The notes under the pieces were generated by a model. The model was not told the DNA's origin. It did no database searches and saw nothing but the letters and a program-made list of their open reading frames with translations. DNA of 55,047 nt, taken from contig JAHEZM010000023.1 in assembly GCA_023251075.1 (NCBI GenBank), positions 1-55,047 on the forward strand, written 5' to 3'. The translations under genes and the position numbers were made by a program. The DNA comes from Flavobacteriales bacterium. GTDB lineage: Bacteria > Bacteroidota > Bacteroidia > Flavobacteriales_C > GCA-002722245. This document shows, one piece after another, positions 1-8,473 of the stretch (its first letter is position 1; each line of letters starts with the position of its first letter).

Positions 1-1042
1 TTACGGTATAAGAAGTAGTAGTTACAGTTGTAATTAAAGTAGCTCCGTTGTAAACATCATAACCGCTTACCGCTACATTATCGGTGGAGGCTGTCCACGA
101 TAAATTAGTGCTAACAGAAGTAGTACCTGAAGCAGCTAAATTTGTAGGTATAGTTGGTGCTTGTGTATCGGGAGCTGAATTCCAGCAATAATTGATAGTA
201 GTGGCGGTAGCAGCTGCTCCTGCGTGAGCACTTAAACCATTGGCATCTTCCAATGTTCTTAATACATTAAAATGGTTTATTGTTTGAGTATAAACACCAG
301 TTACTACTTTTGCTCCATAAAATACGGTAGCAATTTTATTAGTAGAAGTGAAATCATCTTCATCGTAAGTAACGATCAAAAGAGAGTTATTATTTACACA
401 CCATTGTTTGTAAGCATCGAGCTTGGTTTGAATCCAAGTATCGTATTGTTTCACAGAATTATTCAGAGGTGGACAAATATCATGTCCATCATTACACTGA
501 TTAGGCACAACAAACGAAACGCTGGGCAGATTATTAAAGTCGCTTGGAAAAGCAGTAAAAGGTTGATTGGTGGTGGTTGGAATTTGATTGGTACCAGTGC
601 CCATCCAGTTGGCAGCAGGATTATGCTTACGCGCATAATTACCACTGCTCGACCCATCATAACCAACAGAAGGCAGATCTTCCGAATAGGTGATGTAAGT
701 TTTTCCTGCATTGATTAATTCACGACCTAAGTTTGCTGTTGTAAATTTTGTGCTGGGCGTACCATCATCCGTTATTCCCTGATTCGACCCTGCATATAAA
801 TCGAGATAATTAGGTTGACTGGGATGCTCAATGGCAAAAGAATTGGTGAATTTTGCCCCCTGTGCAGCGAGCGCATTAATGTAAGGTGCATCAGTACTTC
901 CAAACACAGAAGAAGAACTGGTATTTTCGCCAATCACAACTACAATGTGACTGAAAACAGGAACTGTCTGCGCTTGAACGGCAGAGTGCGATAGCATTAG
1001 AATGCCGGCACTGACGAATAAAGAGGTGACTTTTTTTTTCAT
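1..1042 (-). CDS. Exported AcpA-like phosphatase/phosphoesterase with fibronectin III tail (3' end outside window)
   Basis: I translated this frame from ATG 1042-1040; it stays open to the window edge, about 347 residues, so the C-terminus is missing. Residues 1-25 form a signal peptide ending in AQA/T. The body resembles the phosphoesterase/acid phosphatase family (AcpA, phospholipase C-like): an early VVVIGENTS metal-site motif, [13 protein letters not shown] containing the likely nucleophile Ser, a TYDEDDF metal-binding motif, and the family's closing [10 protein letters not shown] segment. After about residue 300 a fibronectin type III domain begins ([10 protein letters not shown], then [18 protein letters not shown]). 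Such proteins in Bacteroidota usually end in a T9SS sorting domain, which would lie outside the window. The likely role is hydrolysis of phosphomonoesters or phosphodiesters outside the cell. The family is well supported; the substrate is not. Confidence 0.85.
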   Translation of the reverse strand, partial: MKKKVTSLFVSAGILMLSHSAVQAQTVPVFSHIVVVIGENTSSSSVFGSTDAPYINALAAQGAKFTNSFAIEHPSQPNYLDLYAGSNQGITDDGTPSTKFTTANLGRELINAGKTYITYSEDLPSVGYDGSSSGNYARKHNPAANWMGTGTNQIPTTTNQPFTAFPSDFNNLPSVSFVVPNQCNDGHDICPPLNNSVKQYDTWIQTKLDAYKQWCVNNNSLLIVTYDEDDFTSTNKIATVFYGAKVVTGVYTQTINHFNVLRTLEDANGLSAHAGAAATATTINYCWNSAPDTQAPTIPTNLAASGTTSVSTNLSWTASTDNVAVSGYDVYNGATLITTVTTTSYTV

Positions 1043-1409
1043 ATATATATTGATTAGGTGATTACTTACTACCGCTAATTTCTGATTGATGCTGCACAAA
1101 TCTGTTGAAGCATTAAACCTGAAAGAGGCATTTCATTAGTAGTAGAATTGTAGTTAGTGACTTTAAGGTATTACTATTTTGGTGGGGACACTTAACATTG
1201 AAAAAAATCATAATGGACATTGCGCAGACATTTTCTGAAAGGGTGAATTTTATATGAGTTTGTACTTAGTACATTACAAACCCCCGATCATAAAATAAAC
1301 GACTGATATACCTATTAATACGTACACATTTCTTTATAAAATAGAGCGCAGACAATCCCAATAATTAACCGTACAAAAACATAACAAAATCCTTTCTTAT
1401 CTTTGCCTC
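1043..1409. other. Divergent intergenic region between the phosphatase gene and mgtE
   Basis: There are 367 bases with no convincing coding frame. The only clear element is the -7 type promoter box next to mgtE. A weak 6-base inverted repeat (GTTTGT at 1258-1263, ACAAAC at 1276-1281) is present, but it has no T-run and I assign it no function. Confidence 0.5.
1398..1405 (+). promoter_or_regulatory. Candidate -7 box (TATCTTTG) of mgtE
   Basis: TATCTTTG matches the Bacteroidota -7 consensus TAnnTTTG exactly. It ends four bases before the mgtE ATG, so transcription would begin at or within a few bases of the start codon, giving a leaderless or nearly leaderless message. No clear -33 TTG is visible at the expected spacing, so this is a moderate call. 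Confidence 0.45.
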
Positions 1410-2753
1410 ATGAATTTCGAAATCAACGAACAATACATTAAAGACCTAAAGCTGGCTTTGGAAGAAGAATCGGCCTTGAAGGTTAATGAATTGATTGAAG
1501 ATATTCACCCTGCCGATATTGCCGAAATCACCAAAAGATTAAACCTCGACGAAATCAAAATGTTTTTTGATGTAGTTCCAGGCGACCTGATTTCAGAAAC
1601 TATTGCCGAATTAGAAGAAGATGAACGAGAGGGTTTATTGCATAGCTTAACTCCTGAACAAATTGCAAAAAAAGCAATTGATTATATGGAGTCGGATGAT
1701 GCTGCCGATTTAATTATGGAGCTTCCTCTTGAAAAAAGAGCACAAGTGGTGAAGCTGATCGACGATGTTAAAAAAGCAAGTAACATTGTTGACCTTTTAA
1801 ATTATCCGGAGGATTCTGCTGGTGGTTTAATGGCAAAGGAATTATTTAAAGTAGATATCAATTGGGATGTTCTCGATTGTGTTAAAGAATTACGAAAACA
1901 AGCCGAACATATCGAAACCATTCACACCGTTTATGTGGTGGATGAAAACAATAAATTGATTGGTACTGTTTCTTTAAAAAGTTTAATCTTAACTTCTTCC
2001 AGCACCAAAATTGAAGATGTAGTAAACAGAGATATTATTTCTGTAAAAGCTTACACGGAAAGTTCTGAAGTGGCCCAAATCATGGAGAAATACGACTTGG
2101 TGGTTTTACCAGTGGTAGATGATTTGGGAAGATTGAAAGGAAGAATTACCATCGATGATGTGGTAGACGTAATTAAAGAAGAAGCAGAAAAAGATTATCA
2201 GTTGGCATCCGGACTTTCAGATACCGTTGAATCGCATGACTCCATGTGGCAAGTTACCAAAGCTCGTTTACCTTGGCTGTTGGTGGGTATGATGGGTGGA
2301 ATGGGAAGCGCAAAAGTATTGGGTGTTTTCGATATTACTAAACATCCGGAAATGGCTGTTTTTATTCCTCTCATTGCAGCGATGGGTGGAAATGTAGGAG
2401 TTCAATCTTCAGCAATCGTAGTACAGGGAATTGCCAATAATTCTTTAAGAGGTACCATTGCCGATAGATTATTAAAAGAAACAGGTGTTGCTTTAGTAAA
2501 TGGATTGGCTTGCGCAGCAATTTTACTGGGATTGAATTTGTTTTTAGATTACAATCCTATGGTGAGCATCACTGTTAGCATTGCCCTATTAAGCGTAATT
2601 ATTTTTGCCGCTATTTTCGGAACCTATTTTCCTTTATTGTTATATAGATTTAAAATCAACCCTGCTTTAGCAACGGGTCCGTTTATTACTACCACCAATG
2701 ATATCTTTGGATTGTTCCTGTATTTCTACATCGGGAAGATAATTATGGGATAA
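1410..2753 (+). CDS. mgtE: Magnesium channel/transporter MgtE
   Basis: 447 residues, the normal length for MgtE. Residues about 10-130 form the helical MgtE N domain (HPADIAEI, then a run of acidic helices). Residues about 135-255 hold the tandem CBS domains that sense cytoplasmic Mg2+ (VYVVDENNKLIGTVSL and LPVVDDLGRLKGRITI). From about residue 270 come five membrane helices with the family signatures PLIAAMGGNVGVQSS and ATGPFITTTNDIFG. The Asp in the second motif corresponds to the pore-binding Asp of characterised MgtE channels. The protein imports Mg2+ across the inner membrane as a homodimer and closes when internal Mg2+ is high. It is monocistronic. The ATG is chosen because the usual N-domain start follows directly and the next in-frame Met lies inside that domain. 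Confidence 0.96.
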   Translation: MNFEINEQYIKDLKLALEEESALKVNELIEDIHPADIAEITKRLNLDEIKMFFDVVPGDLISETIAELEEDEREGLLHSLTPEQIAKKAIDYMESDDAADLIMELPLEKRAQVVKLIDDVKKASNIVDLLNYPEDSAGGLMAKELFKVDINWDVLDCVKELRKQAEHIETIHTVYVVDENNKLIGTVSLKSLILTSSSTKIEDVVNRDIISVKAYTESSEVAQIMEKYDLVVLPVVDDLGRLKGRITIDDVVDVIKEEAEKDYQLASGLSDTVESHDSMWQVTKARLPWLLVGMMGGMGSAKVLGVFDITKHPEMAVFIPLIAAMGGNVGVQSSAIVVQGIANNSLRGTIADRLLKETGVALVNGLACAAILLGLNLFLDYNPMVSITVSIALLSVIIFAAIFGTYFPLLLYRFKINPALATGPFITTTNDIFGLFLYFYIGKIIMG

Positions 2754-2840
2754 TTTGAATCTGAAGTTTCGCTTTTTTTTGTTCCCACACACATTCAGTT
2801 AATAATCATTTTTGTTTCACCTGAAATAAAAATTAAAATT

Positions 2841-5297
2841 ATGAAACTGAAAAAAACTTTACTCGGATTACTTTTTTTACCCAACCTATTGCTGGCTCAA
2901 TCGTGGATGAGTCCCGTAAAAATTACCGACAACGAAGGAAATGGAAATGTTGGCAAATATCAAGATATGATAGTGGGCGCAGACGGATATGCGATGATTG
3001 CCTATCTCGATGTAAGCCATCAAAGCTTGTGCTTCATGAAAGCCAATAACATTTCTGCAAGCTCCTTTTCTACACCCTCAGTAATAAGCTCACAAGTAAA
3101 TACAAATACTGTTGATTTGGAAATCATCAACGGAAAACCAGCCATTGCTTTTGAAAATTTAGCCGGACAAATTATTTATGTACAAGCCAATGATGCTTCA
3201 GGTACAAGCTGGAGAAACCCTGTAAATACAGGAATAAATTCCAACGATCCTTTTGCATTAGCAGAAGTAAGTGGTTACGCTGCTCTGGCCTATGTAGATG
3301 GAACTGGTATTGCATATTTTAAAATGGCAACAGATGTTGCAGGAACACAATGGGGAACTGCAACTCCCACAAATATTGCTGCTCAATACCTCAATTTGAA
3401 AATGGTAAATGGAGTTCCCGCACTGTGTTTCACCGACCCTAATACCAACAAATTAAACTTCATATCAGCAAAAAATTCCTTGGGTACCTCATGGAATGGC
3501 GCAGTTGTAATAGATAATATAGACAATTCGGGTTTACCCAATTTCGCCTCAGTACATAGTATGGCAATAGTGAGTGGTAATCCGGCAATTGCATATAAAG
3601 ACAATACCAACAATAGCCTGCGATATGTGCGGGCTACTAATGCAAGTGGTAGTGCGTGGGGAACTCCCGTGATTATTGAAAGCAACATTACATTCCCTGG
3701 TTTTTCTCCTTCTCTCACCACCATTGCAGGAAAACCTGCAGTAAGTTATTTCAACTCATACATGCAATTAAGATATTCTGGAAGTAATGATGCTACAGGA
3801 AATACTTGGTCAAGTGCGATAACAGTGGGTGATAATTACGATATAAGTAATGGTAGTGTCTTATTAGAAGTTAATGGAAAACCCGCAATTAGTTCCTCAA
3901 CATTTTTAAAAAATGGTGACTTACGTATTGATCTGGCAACAAATACAACTGGCAATACATGGAGCGCAACTCAAGAATTTGATGGAATTAGTGCTTATGG
4001 TTATGTATCTGAATTGGAATTTGTAAACGGAAATCCAGCCATTGTTTATTACGATGACAACAATTATAATATTAAGTATGTAAGAGGAAATACCAGCGAC
4101 GGAAGCTCATGGGGAAATTCTGTATTGATAGATTATCCTCAAAGCATCGACACAAAAGTAGGCAGCGATTTATCATTTGAAATTGTAAGTGGAATTCCGT
4201 CAACATCTTATTTATATTCTGATCTATACTCAGGAGAAACAAAACTAAAATATGCTCCTGCAGCAGATGCAAATGGTAGTGTATGGAATGGTGGTTACTT
4301 TGTGAATTCAAATCAAAGTAATCATAATGGCGATAGAAGTCAACTTATTAGTACTAACTCAAAACCCTTGATTTTACATGTTGACAACGACAACTACAAA
4401 ATAAAGATGGAACAAGGCTTAGACAACAGCGGATATAATTTTACATTACCTCAAGAAATTTCAGATAATTACAATAATGCTTTCGCGTTTAAAACGGTGA
4501 ATGGAATTCCTGCTATTGTTTATGTTGATAACAGCAATGGTAACAATGCAATTTATTATATGACGGCAACCAGTGCCGCTGCAACTTCCTGGAATACTCC
4601 CATAGCAATTTACAACTACCTTGGGATTGATATAGCAAATATTTCACTAGCAGCAATAAACGGAAAACCCGCCATTGCTTTCGCTGAATTAGAAAACTTC
4701 TTTTCTAACGTAATTAAAGTAAAATATATCCTTGCAAGCAACGCAAGTGGAACAATATGGGGAAGCACGAAAACAATTGGTGATGGATATATCAATAGCG
4801 AAAATAGTTTGCAAATACTGGAAGGAAAACCAGCCATCGTTTATTTCAACAATATCGATTCAACCCTAAATGTGGTTCAAGCCAACGATGCCAGCGGAAC
4901 CACATGGGGAAGTCCTACTATTCTTGCTACAAATTCAGATGATACGTACGATTTCAAGTCCACAACAAACACTGCCGGGGTGTGTTTCAAAAGCACAGAT
5001 AATTATTTATACTATCTCTCCTACTGCGGTACTAGCTGTACCACCGGCACCCAAGAAGAAAAAATATCGAATGTGCATTTTTATCCCAATCCGGTTTCAG
5101 ATGTATTGAATATCTCTTTGCAAAATGCAATACCAAGTAATATTACCATTACAGATATGGCAGGAAAAGAATTAATGAAAATACAAGAAAACAAAAGCAA
5201 TATTCAATTGAATCTTTCTTCGCTTGATGCAGGAATTTATTTTATCAATATTCAAAATTCCGAAGGCATTCAAAGTAGCAAAGTGATAAAAAATTAA
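2841..5297 (+). CDS. Exported repeat protein with T9SS type A sorting domain
   Basis: 818 residues. Residues 1-19 are a signal peptide ending LLLAQ. The mature part is about 13 imperfect repeats of roughly 50 residues. Each has a VNGKPAI-like core, a short loop with D/N, a YVRA-like strand and an NASGSAWGTPV-like end, suggesting a beta-propeller or similar all-beta solenoid. A GTSCTTGTQEE linker leads to a type A T9SS sorting domain from about residue 745 (FYPNPVSDVLNIS, then GIYFINIQN, ending in Lys/Asn). The protein is therefore sent to the cell surface or secreted through SprA. No catalytic motif is visible; adhesion or binding is only a guess. It is the first of three same-strand exported repeat proteins, with an 85-base gap to the next. 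Confidence 0.85.
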   Translation: MKLKKTLLGLLFLPNLLLAQSWMSPVKITDNEGNGNVGKYQDMIVGADGYAMIAYLDVSHQSLCFMKANNISASSFSTPSVISSQVNTNTVDLEIINGKPAIAFENLAGQIIYVQANDASGTSWRNPVNTGINSNDPFALAEVSGYAALAYVDGTGIAYFKMATDVAGTQWGTATPTNIAAQYLNLKMVNGVPALCFTDPNTNKLNFISAKNSLGTSWNGAVVIDNIDNSGLPNFASVHSMAIVSGNPAIAYKDNTNNSLRYVRATNASGSAWGTPVIIESNITFPGFSPSLTTIAGKPAVSYFNSYMQLRYSGSNDATGNTWSSAITVGDNYDISNGSVLLEVNGKPAISSSTFLKNGDLRIDLATNTTGNTWSATQEFDGISAYGYVSELEFVNGNPAIVYYDDNNYNIKYVRGNTSDGSSWGNSVLIDYPQSIDTKVGSDLSFEIVSGIPSTSYLYSDLYSGETKLKYAPAADANGSVWNGGYFVNSNQSNHNGDRSQLISTNSKPLILHVDNDNYKIKMEQGLDNSGYNFTLPQEISDNYNNAFAFKTVNGIPAIVYVDNSNGNNAIYYMTATSAAATSWNTPIAIYNYLGIDIANISLAAINGKPAIAFAELENFFSNVIKVKYILASNASGTIWGSTKTIGDGYINSENSLQILEGKPAIVYFNNIDSTLNVVQANDASGTTWGSPTILATNSDDTYDFKSTTNTAGVCFKSTDNYLYYLSYCGTSCTTGTQEEKISNVHFYPNPVSDVLNISLQNAIPSNITITDMAGKELMKIQENKSNIQLNLSSLDAGIYFINIQNSEGIQSSKVIKN

Positions 5298-5382
5298 TGA
5301 ACCATAAGTTTCACTCTTTTTTGTTAGGCAAAAAAACACTTGTGGCAAAGTCTATGAAACCAGGAACAAAAAATATATAACT

Positions 5383-6660
5383 ATGAATTACAACAACTTT
5401 ATTCAAACGGGATTATTAGCTATCTCCCTGCTAAGTGTATCACTTAATGCAAAAGCTACCGACTTCATTGTAGATGAAGCAGGAACGTACACCACCATTC
5501 AATCGGCCATTGATGCCGCAAGTGATGGCGACCGTATCTTCATTAAAAACAGAAGCAATGCCACCCCTTACTTACAAAATCTTACGCTCAACAAAGCGGT
5601 AAGTTTGTATAGCAATCAAAATGATGTACAGTTTGACATGACAGGAAATATTACTATTGCTCCTGTAAATGGTGGAACAATAATCATACAGGGAATGCAT
5701 AATACTTCTTCTGCTATTGCTTTAGGTACAATAACACAAAACACCAAAATTCAATTTATCGATTCTAAATTTGACGCTACCTCAATCAATGTAGACCATG
5801 CAAAAGTTATTGCAGATTTTCTGGGAAATACAATTAATACCAATACTTCTGTGCGACTTTCGTTTGGTGATTTCATTGGGAATGAATTATTAAGTACGGC
5901 TACCAGCACCGGATTACTCGCATATAGCAATTTATATGCTGCCGACCCAAATACCCAAACAGCGAGAATTGTAGGTAATAGAATTATATACAACTCGTCT
6001 ACAAACAGTACTTATGGTATTTACTACCTTGGAAAAGGTTTGCCATATATCGCAAACAATTATATAAAATATAATGCCAGCAGTAACAGTGGTCTTTATG
6101 TTAGTCTCACCAATGTGACACTGACCAACAAACCGGTTATTATTGAAAATAATACTATTCATAACAACAACAACAACACGGGAGGGGGTTATGTAATTTC
6201 GTTTCTGGCATTAAGTACTGCTCAAGCATTTATTATTCAAAATAATATCCTCAATGGCTACAATGGCAATGTGTATTCTATTAATATGACTGCCGCCACC
6301 TACACCAACACCGCTAGTTCTATCAATAGTAATGTATCCAATTCCACTATAGCAATTTTTGATCCTTCAGTTATTGTAGCAAGCAATTTTGGAAACACCA
6401 TTAACGCTCCTATTACTATAGACAATTCTGCCACAGGTGCCGTATCTTCAACAAACGCTATCGATAAAGGAAATCCAAATTCTCCATACGATATTGACTT
6501 AACAAGAAACGACAGAGGATGTTTTGGCGGACCATTTTCACACAACAATTTCTTTCCACTACATACTGGTGCTGCAAAAGTATATTACATGCAATTGAGT
6601 TCTTATACTTTACATCAGGGAGATAATTTAACCATCAATGGCGAAGGTCTCGACCGTTAG
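5383..6660 (+). CDS. Exported right-handed beta-helix protein without a sorting domain
   Basis: 425 residues with a signal peptide (residues 1-25, ending NAKA/T). Right after it comes DFIVDEAGTYTTIQSAIDAA, the entry typical of pectin-lyase-like parallel beta-helix proteins. Beta-helix coils with Asn ladders follow (IIENNTIHNNNN, IIQNNILNGYNG). Near the end, GNPNSPYDIDLTRNDRG is the usual closing segment of such helices. No lyase catalytic residues can be assigned, so substrate and activity are unknown. The protein stops at a short strand ending GEGLDR, with no T9SS type A domain, unlike both neighbours. It may be periplasmic, use another signal, or have lost a C-terminal domain; downstream frames show no continuation. 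The next gene begins 25 bases later, so they are probably co-transcribed. Confidence 0.75.
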   Translation: MNYNNFIQTGLLAISLLSVSLNAKATDFIVDEAGTYTTIQSAIDAASDGDRIFIKNRSNATPYLQNLTLNKAVSLYSNQNDVQFDMTGNITIAPVNGGTIIIQGMHNTSSAIALGTITQNTKIQFIDSKFDATSINVDHAKVIADFLGNTINTNTSVRLSFGDFIGNELLSTATSTGLLAYSNLYAADPNTQTARIVGNRIIYNSSTNSTYGIYYLGKGLPYIANNYIKYNASSNSGLYVSLTNVTLTNKPVIIENNTIHNNNNNTGGGYVISFLALSTAQAFIIQNNILNGYNGNVYSINMTAATYTNTASSINSNVSNSTIAIFDPSVIVASNFGNTINAPITIDNSATGAVSSTNAIDKGNPNSPYDIDLTRNDRGCFGGPFSHNNFFPLHTGAAKVYYMQLSSYTLHQGDNLTINGEGLDR

Positions 6661-6685
6661 TAAAATCAATTAAAATGATTTTCTT

Positions 6686-8419
6686 ATGTTAAAAAAAATC
6701 AACCTGGTATTTATTTTTCTTTTGTTGCTGAATGTTACTCAGGCGCAGTTGCTAAATGGAGAATATTACTTTGATACCGATCCTGGTGCGGGCAATGCCA
6801 CAGCGCTTTCGGCTACCGATGGTTCATACAACCAATGGATGGAAATGATAAATACAAGTGCCAATAATCTTTCTTTATCACCCGGCATACACCTTTTAGG
6901 AATTCGGGTAAAATCGAAAGATGGAAATTGGTCGCCTGCATTCAAATCGGCAATAAAAATTACCGATGCTACAACACAAAAAAGTATTCAGATTGCTGCT
7001 GCGGAATACTACATTGATAACGATCCCGGAACAGGTGCAGCAACGCCAATGCTCGCTATTGATGGTAATTTCAACCAGATGATAGAAACAGTAAGCGCCA
7101 ACTTTAATAGTAATTTAAGCGTTGGATATCACTTACTGGGTATGCGTGTAAAATCACAAGATGGCAGCTGGTCGCCTACTTTCAAATCGGCGCTGCACAT
7201 CACCACGCAAAGTGCTGTGCGCAACATTCAAATAACAGCCGGTGAGTATTACATTGATTCCGATCCAGGAACTGGCAGTGCTACACCGATGTTGGTGATC
7301 GATGGGAATTTTGATGAAGTGCTGGAAGCATTGAGCGATACTATTAAAAATAATCAGCTGAGTGTGGGTTATCATAAAATGGGATTGCGTGTAAAGTCTG
7401 CCGATGGTTCATGGTCACCTGATTTCAAAACAGTATTTCTTACCACCACCCCAGGCACAATTAGAAATATGCAAATTCAAAATGCCGAATATTATATCGA
7501 TAATGATCCTGGTGTTGGAAGTGGAATACTAGTACTTGCTGCAGATGGAAATTTTGATCAGTTTATAGAAAATTTAATTTATAACGCACAAAATCAGCCT
7601 ACACTTTCTTTTGGTTATCATTTGATTGGTTTGCGTGTACAAAGCAAAGACGGTTCGTGGAGCAGCACTTTCAAACAAACAGTAAAAGTGGATAACAGCA
7701 TTTATCTTGCCGATGTAAACAATAGTGATACTGTTTGTGAAAGTAACGGTTTAAATGGATACCAATACGAATTAAAAACACAACTCAGCGGTACATGTAC
7801 CTGGAATGTTACGGGCGGAAGTATTGCCAGCGGACAAAATCAAAAAATAGTTACTGTAAATTGGGCATTGAATGGAACACACAAAATATCGCTCGATTAT
7901 ATTTCAGGTAACACCACTACCACAGTAAGTATTCCTGTGAGTATTTTTGCCGCGGCCGATGCTTCTATTTCCCAATCGGGTGATGAATTGATTGCCAACG
8001 CTGATAATGTACAGTATCAATGGCTGGATTGCGACAACGGTTATACACCGATAACAGGTGCAACGCAAAAAAATTACCTGCCCAGTACTACAGGAAACTA
8101 TGCAGTAAGAATCACACAAAACAATTGCAACACTACATCGAATTGTGTTTTTGTTTTGCTCACCACCAAAAGTGAAAGTGTACAAAAAAGCCACTTTACA
8201 TTGTATCCTAATCCAACCAATTCTTCAGTGAATTTATTACGTGATAACAATGCATTGGTACAAATTTTTGTATATGATAATCTTGGAAATGAATTACAAC
8301 ATTTCAACAGCAACAACAATAATCAGAATATTGATTTGAGTGCTTACACAGAAGGAATTTATTTCATTTGCATACAACACAATGAACAAAAAGAATATTT
8401 GAAAGTTGTAAAACAATAA
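6686..8419 (+). CDS. Exported protein with four ~75-residue repeats, Ig/PKD-like domain and T9SS sorting domain
   Basis: 577 residues with a signal peptide (residues 1-20, ending TQAQ). Four clear repeats fill residues about 23-340. Each starts AEYYIDNDPG or a variant, has a DGNFDQ-type middle and ends GYHLLGLRVKSKDGSWSP with a short strand. An Ig/PKD-like region follows from about residue 345, with SGTCTWNVTGG and YQWLDCDNG segments. From about residue 505 there is a type A T9SS sorting domain (FTLYPNPTNSSVNL, then GIYFICIQHN, ending VVKQ). The repeat is of a type seen in many Bacteroidota surface proteins with no assigned biochemistry. The protein is most likely anchored at or released from the cell surface. 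It ends the three-gene block and is followed at once by a strong hairpin. Confidence 0.82.
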   Translation: MLKKINLVFIFLLLLNVTQAQLLNGEYYFDTDPGAGNATALSATDGSYNQWMEMINTSANNLSLSPGIHLLGIRVKSKDGNWSPAFKSAIKITDATTQKSIQIAAAEYYIDNDPGTGAATPMLAIDGNFNQMIETVSANFNSNLSVGYHLLGMRVKSQDGSWSPTFKSALHITTQSAVRNIQITAGEYYIDSDPGTGSATPMLVIDGNFDEVLEALSDTIKNNQLSVGYHKMGLRVKSADGSWSPDFKTVFLTTTPGTIRNMQIQNAEYYIDNDPGVGSGILVLAADGNFDQFIENLIYNAQNQPTLSFGYHLIGLRVQSKDGSWSSTFKQTVKVDNSIYLADVNNSDTVCESNGLNGYQYELKTQLSGTCTWNVTGGSIASGQNQKIVTVNWALNGTHKISLDYISGNTTTTVSIPVSIFAAADASISQSGDELIANADNVQYQWLDCDNGYTPITGATQKNYLPSTTGNYAVRITQNNCNTTSNCVFVLLTTKSESVQKSHFTLYPNPTNSSVNLLRDNNALVQIFVYDNLGNELQHFNSNNNNQNIDLSAYTEGIYFICIQHNEQKEYLKVVKQ

Positions 8420-8423
8420 AAAA

Positions 8424-8451
8424 ATAGGGGCTGTTAAAAGACAGCCCCTAT
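8424..8451. terminator. Bidirectional hairpin terminator between convergent genes
   Basis: A perfect 11-bp stem (8424-8434 with 8441-8451; core GGGGCTGT/ACAGCCCC) closes a 6-base loop. It sits between the convergent genes ending at 8419 and 8474, with A-rich sequence before it and T/A-rich sequence after it, so it can serve both strands. Confidence 0.85.
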
Positions 8452-8473
8452 AAAATAACTTGAAGAGCTAAAA

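Noticed and set aside
272-718. Open frames on both strands across 272-718
   Set aside because: They overlap the clear phosphatase gene read from 1042 on the minus strand, which explains the region with signal peptide and catalytic motifs.
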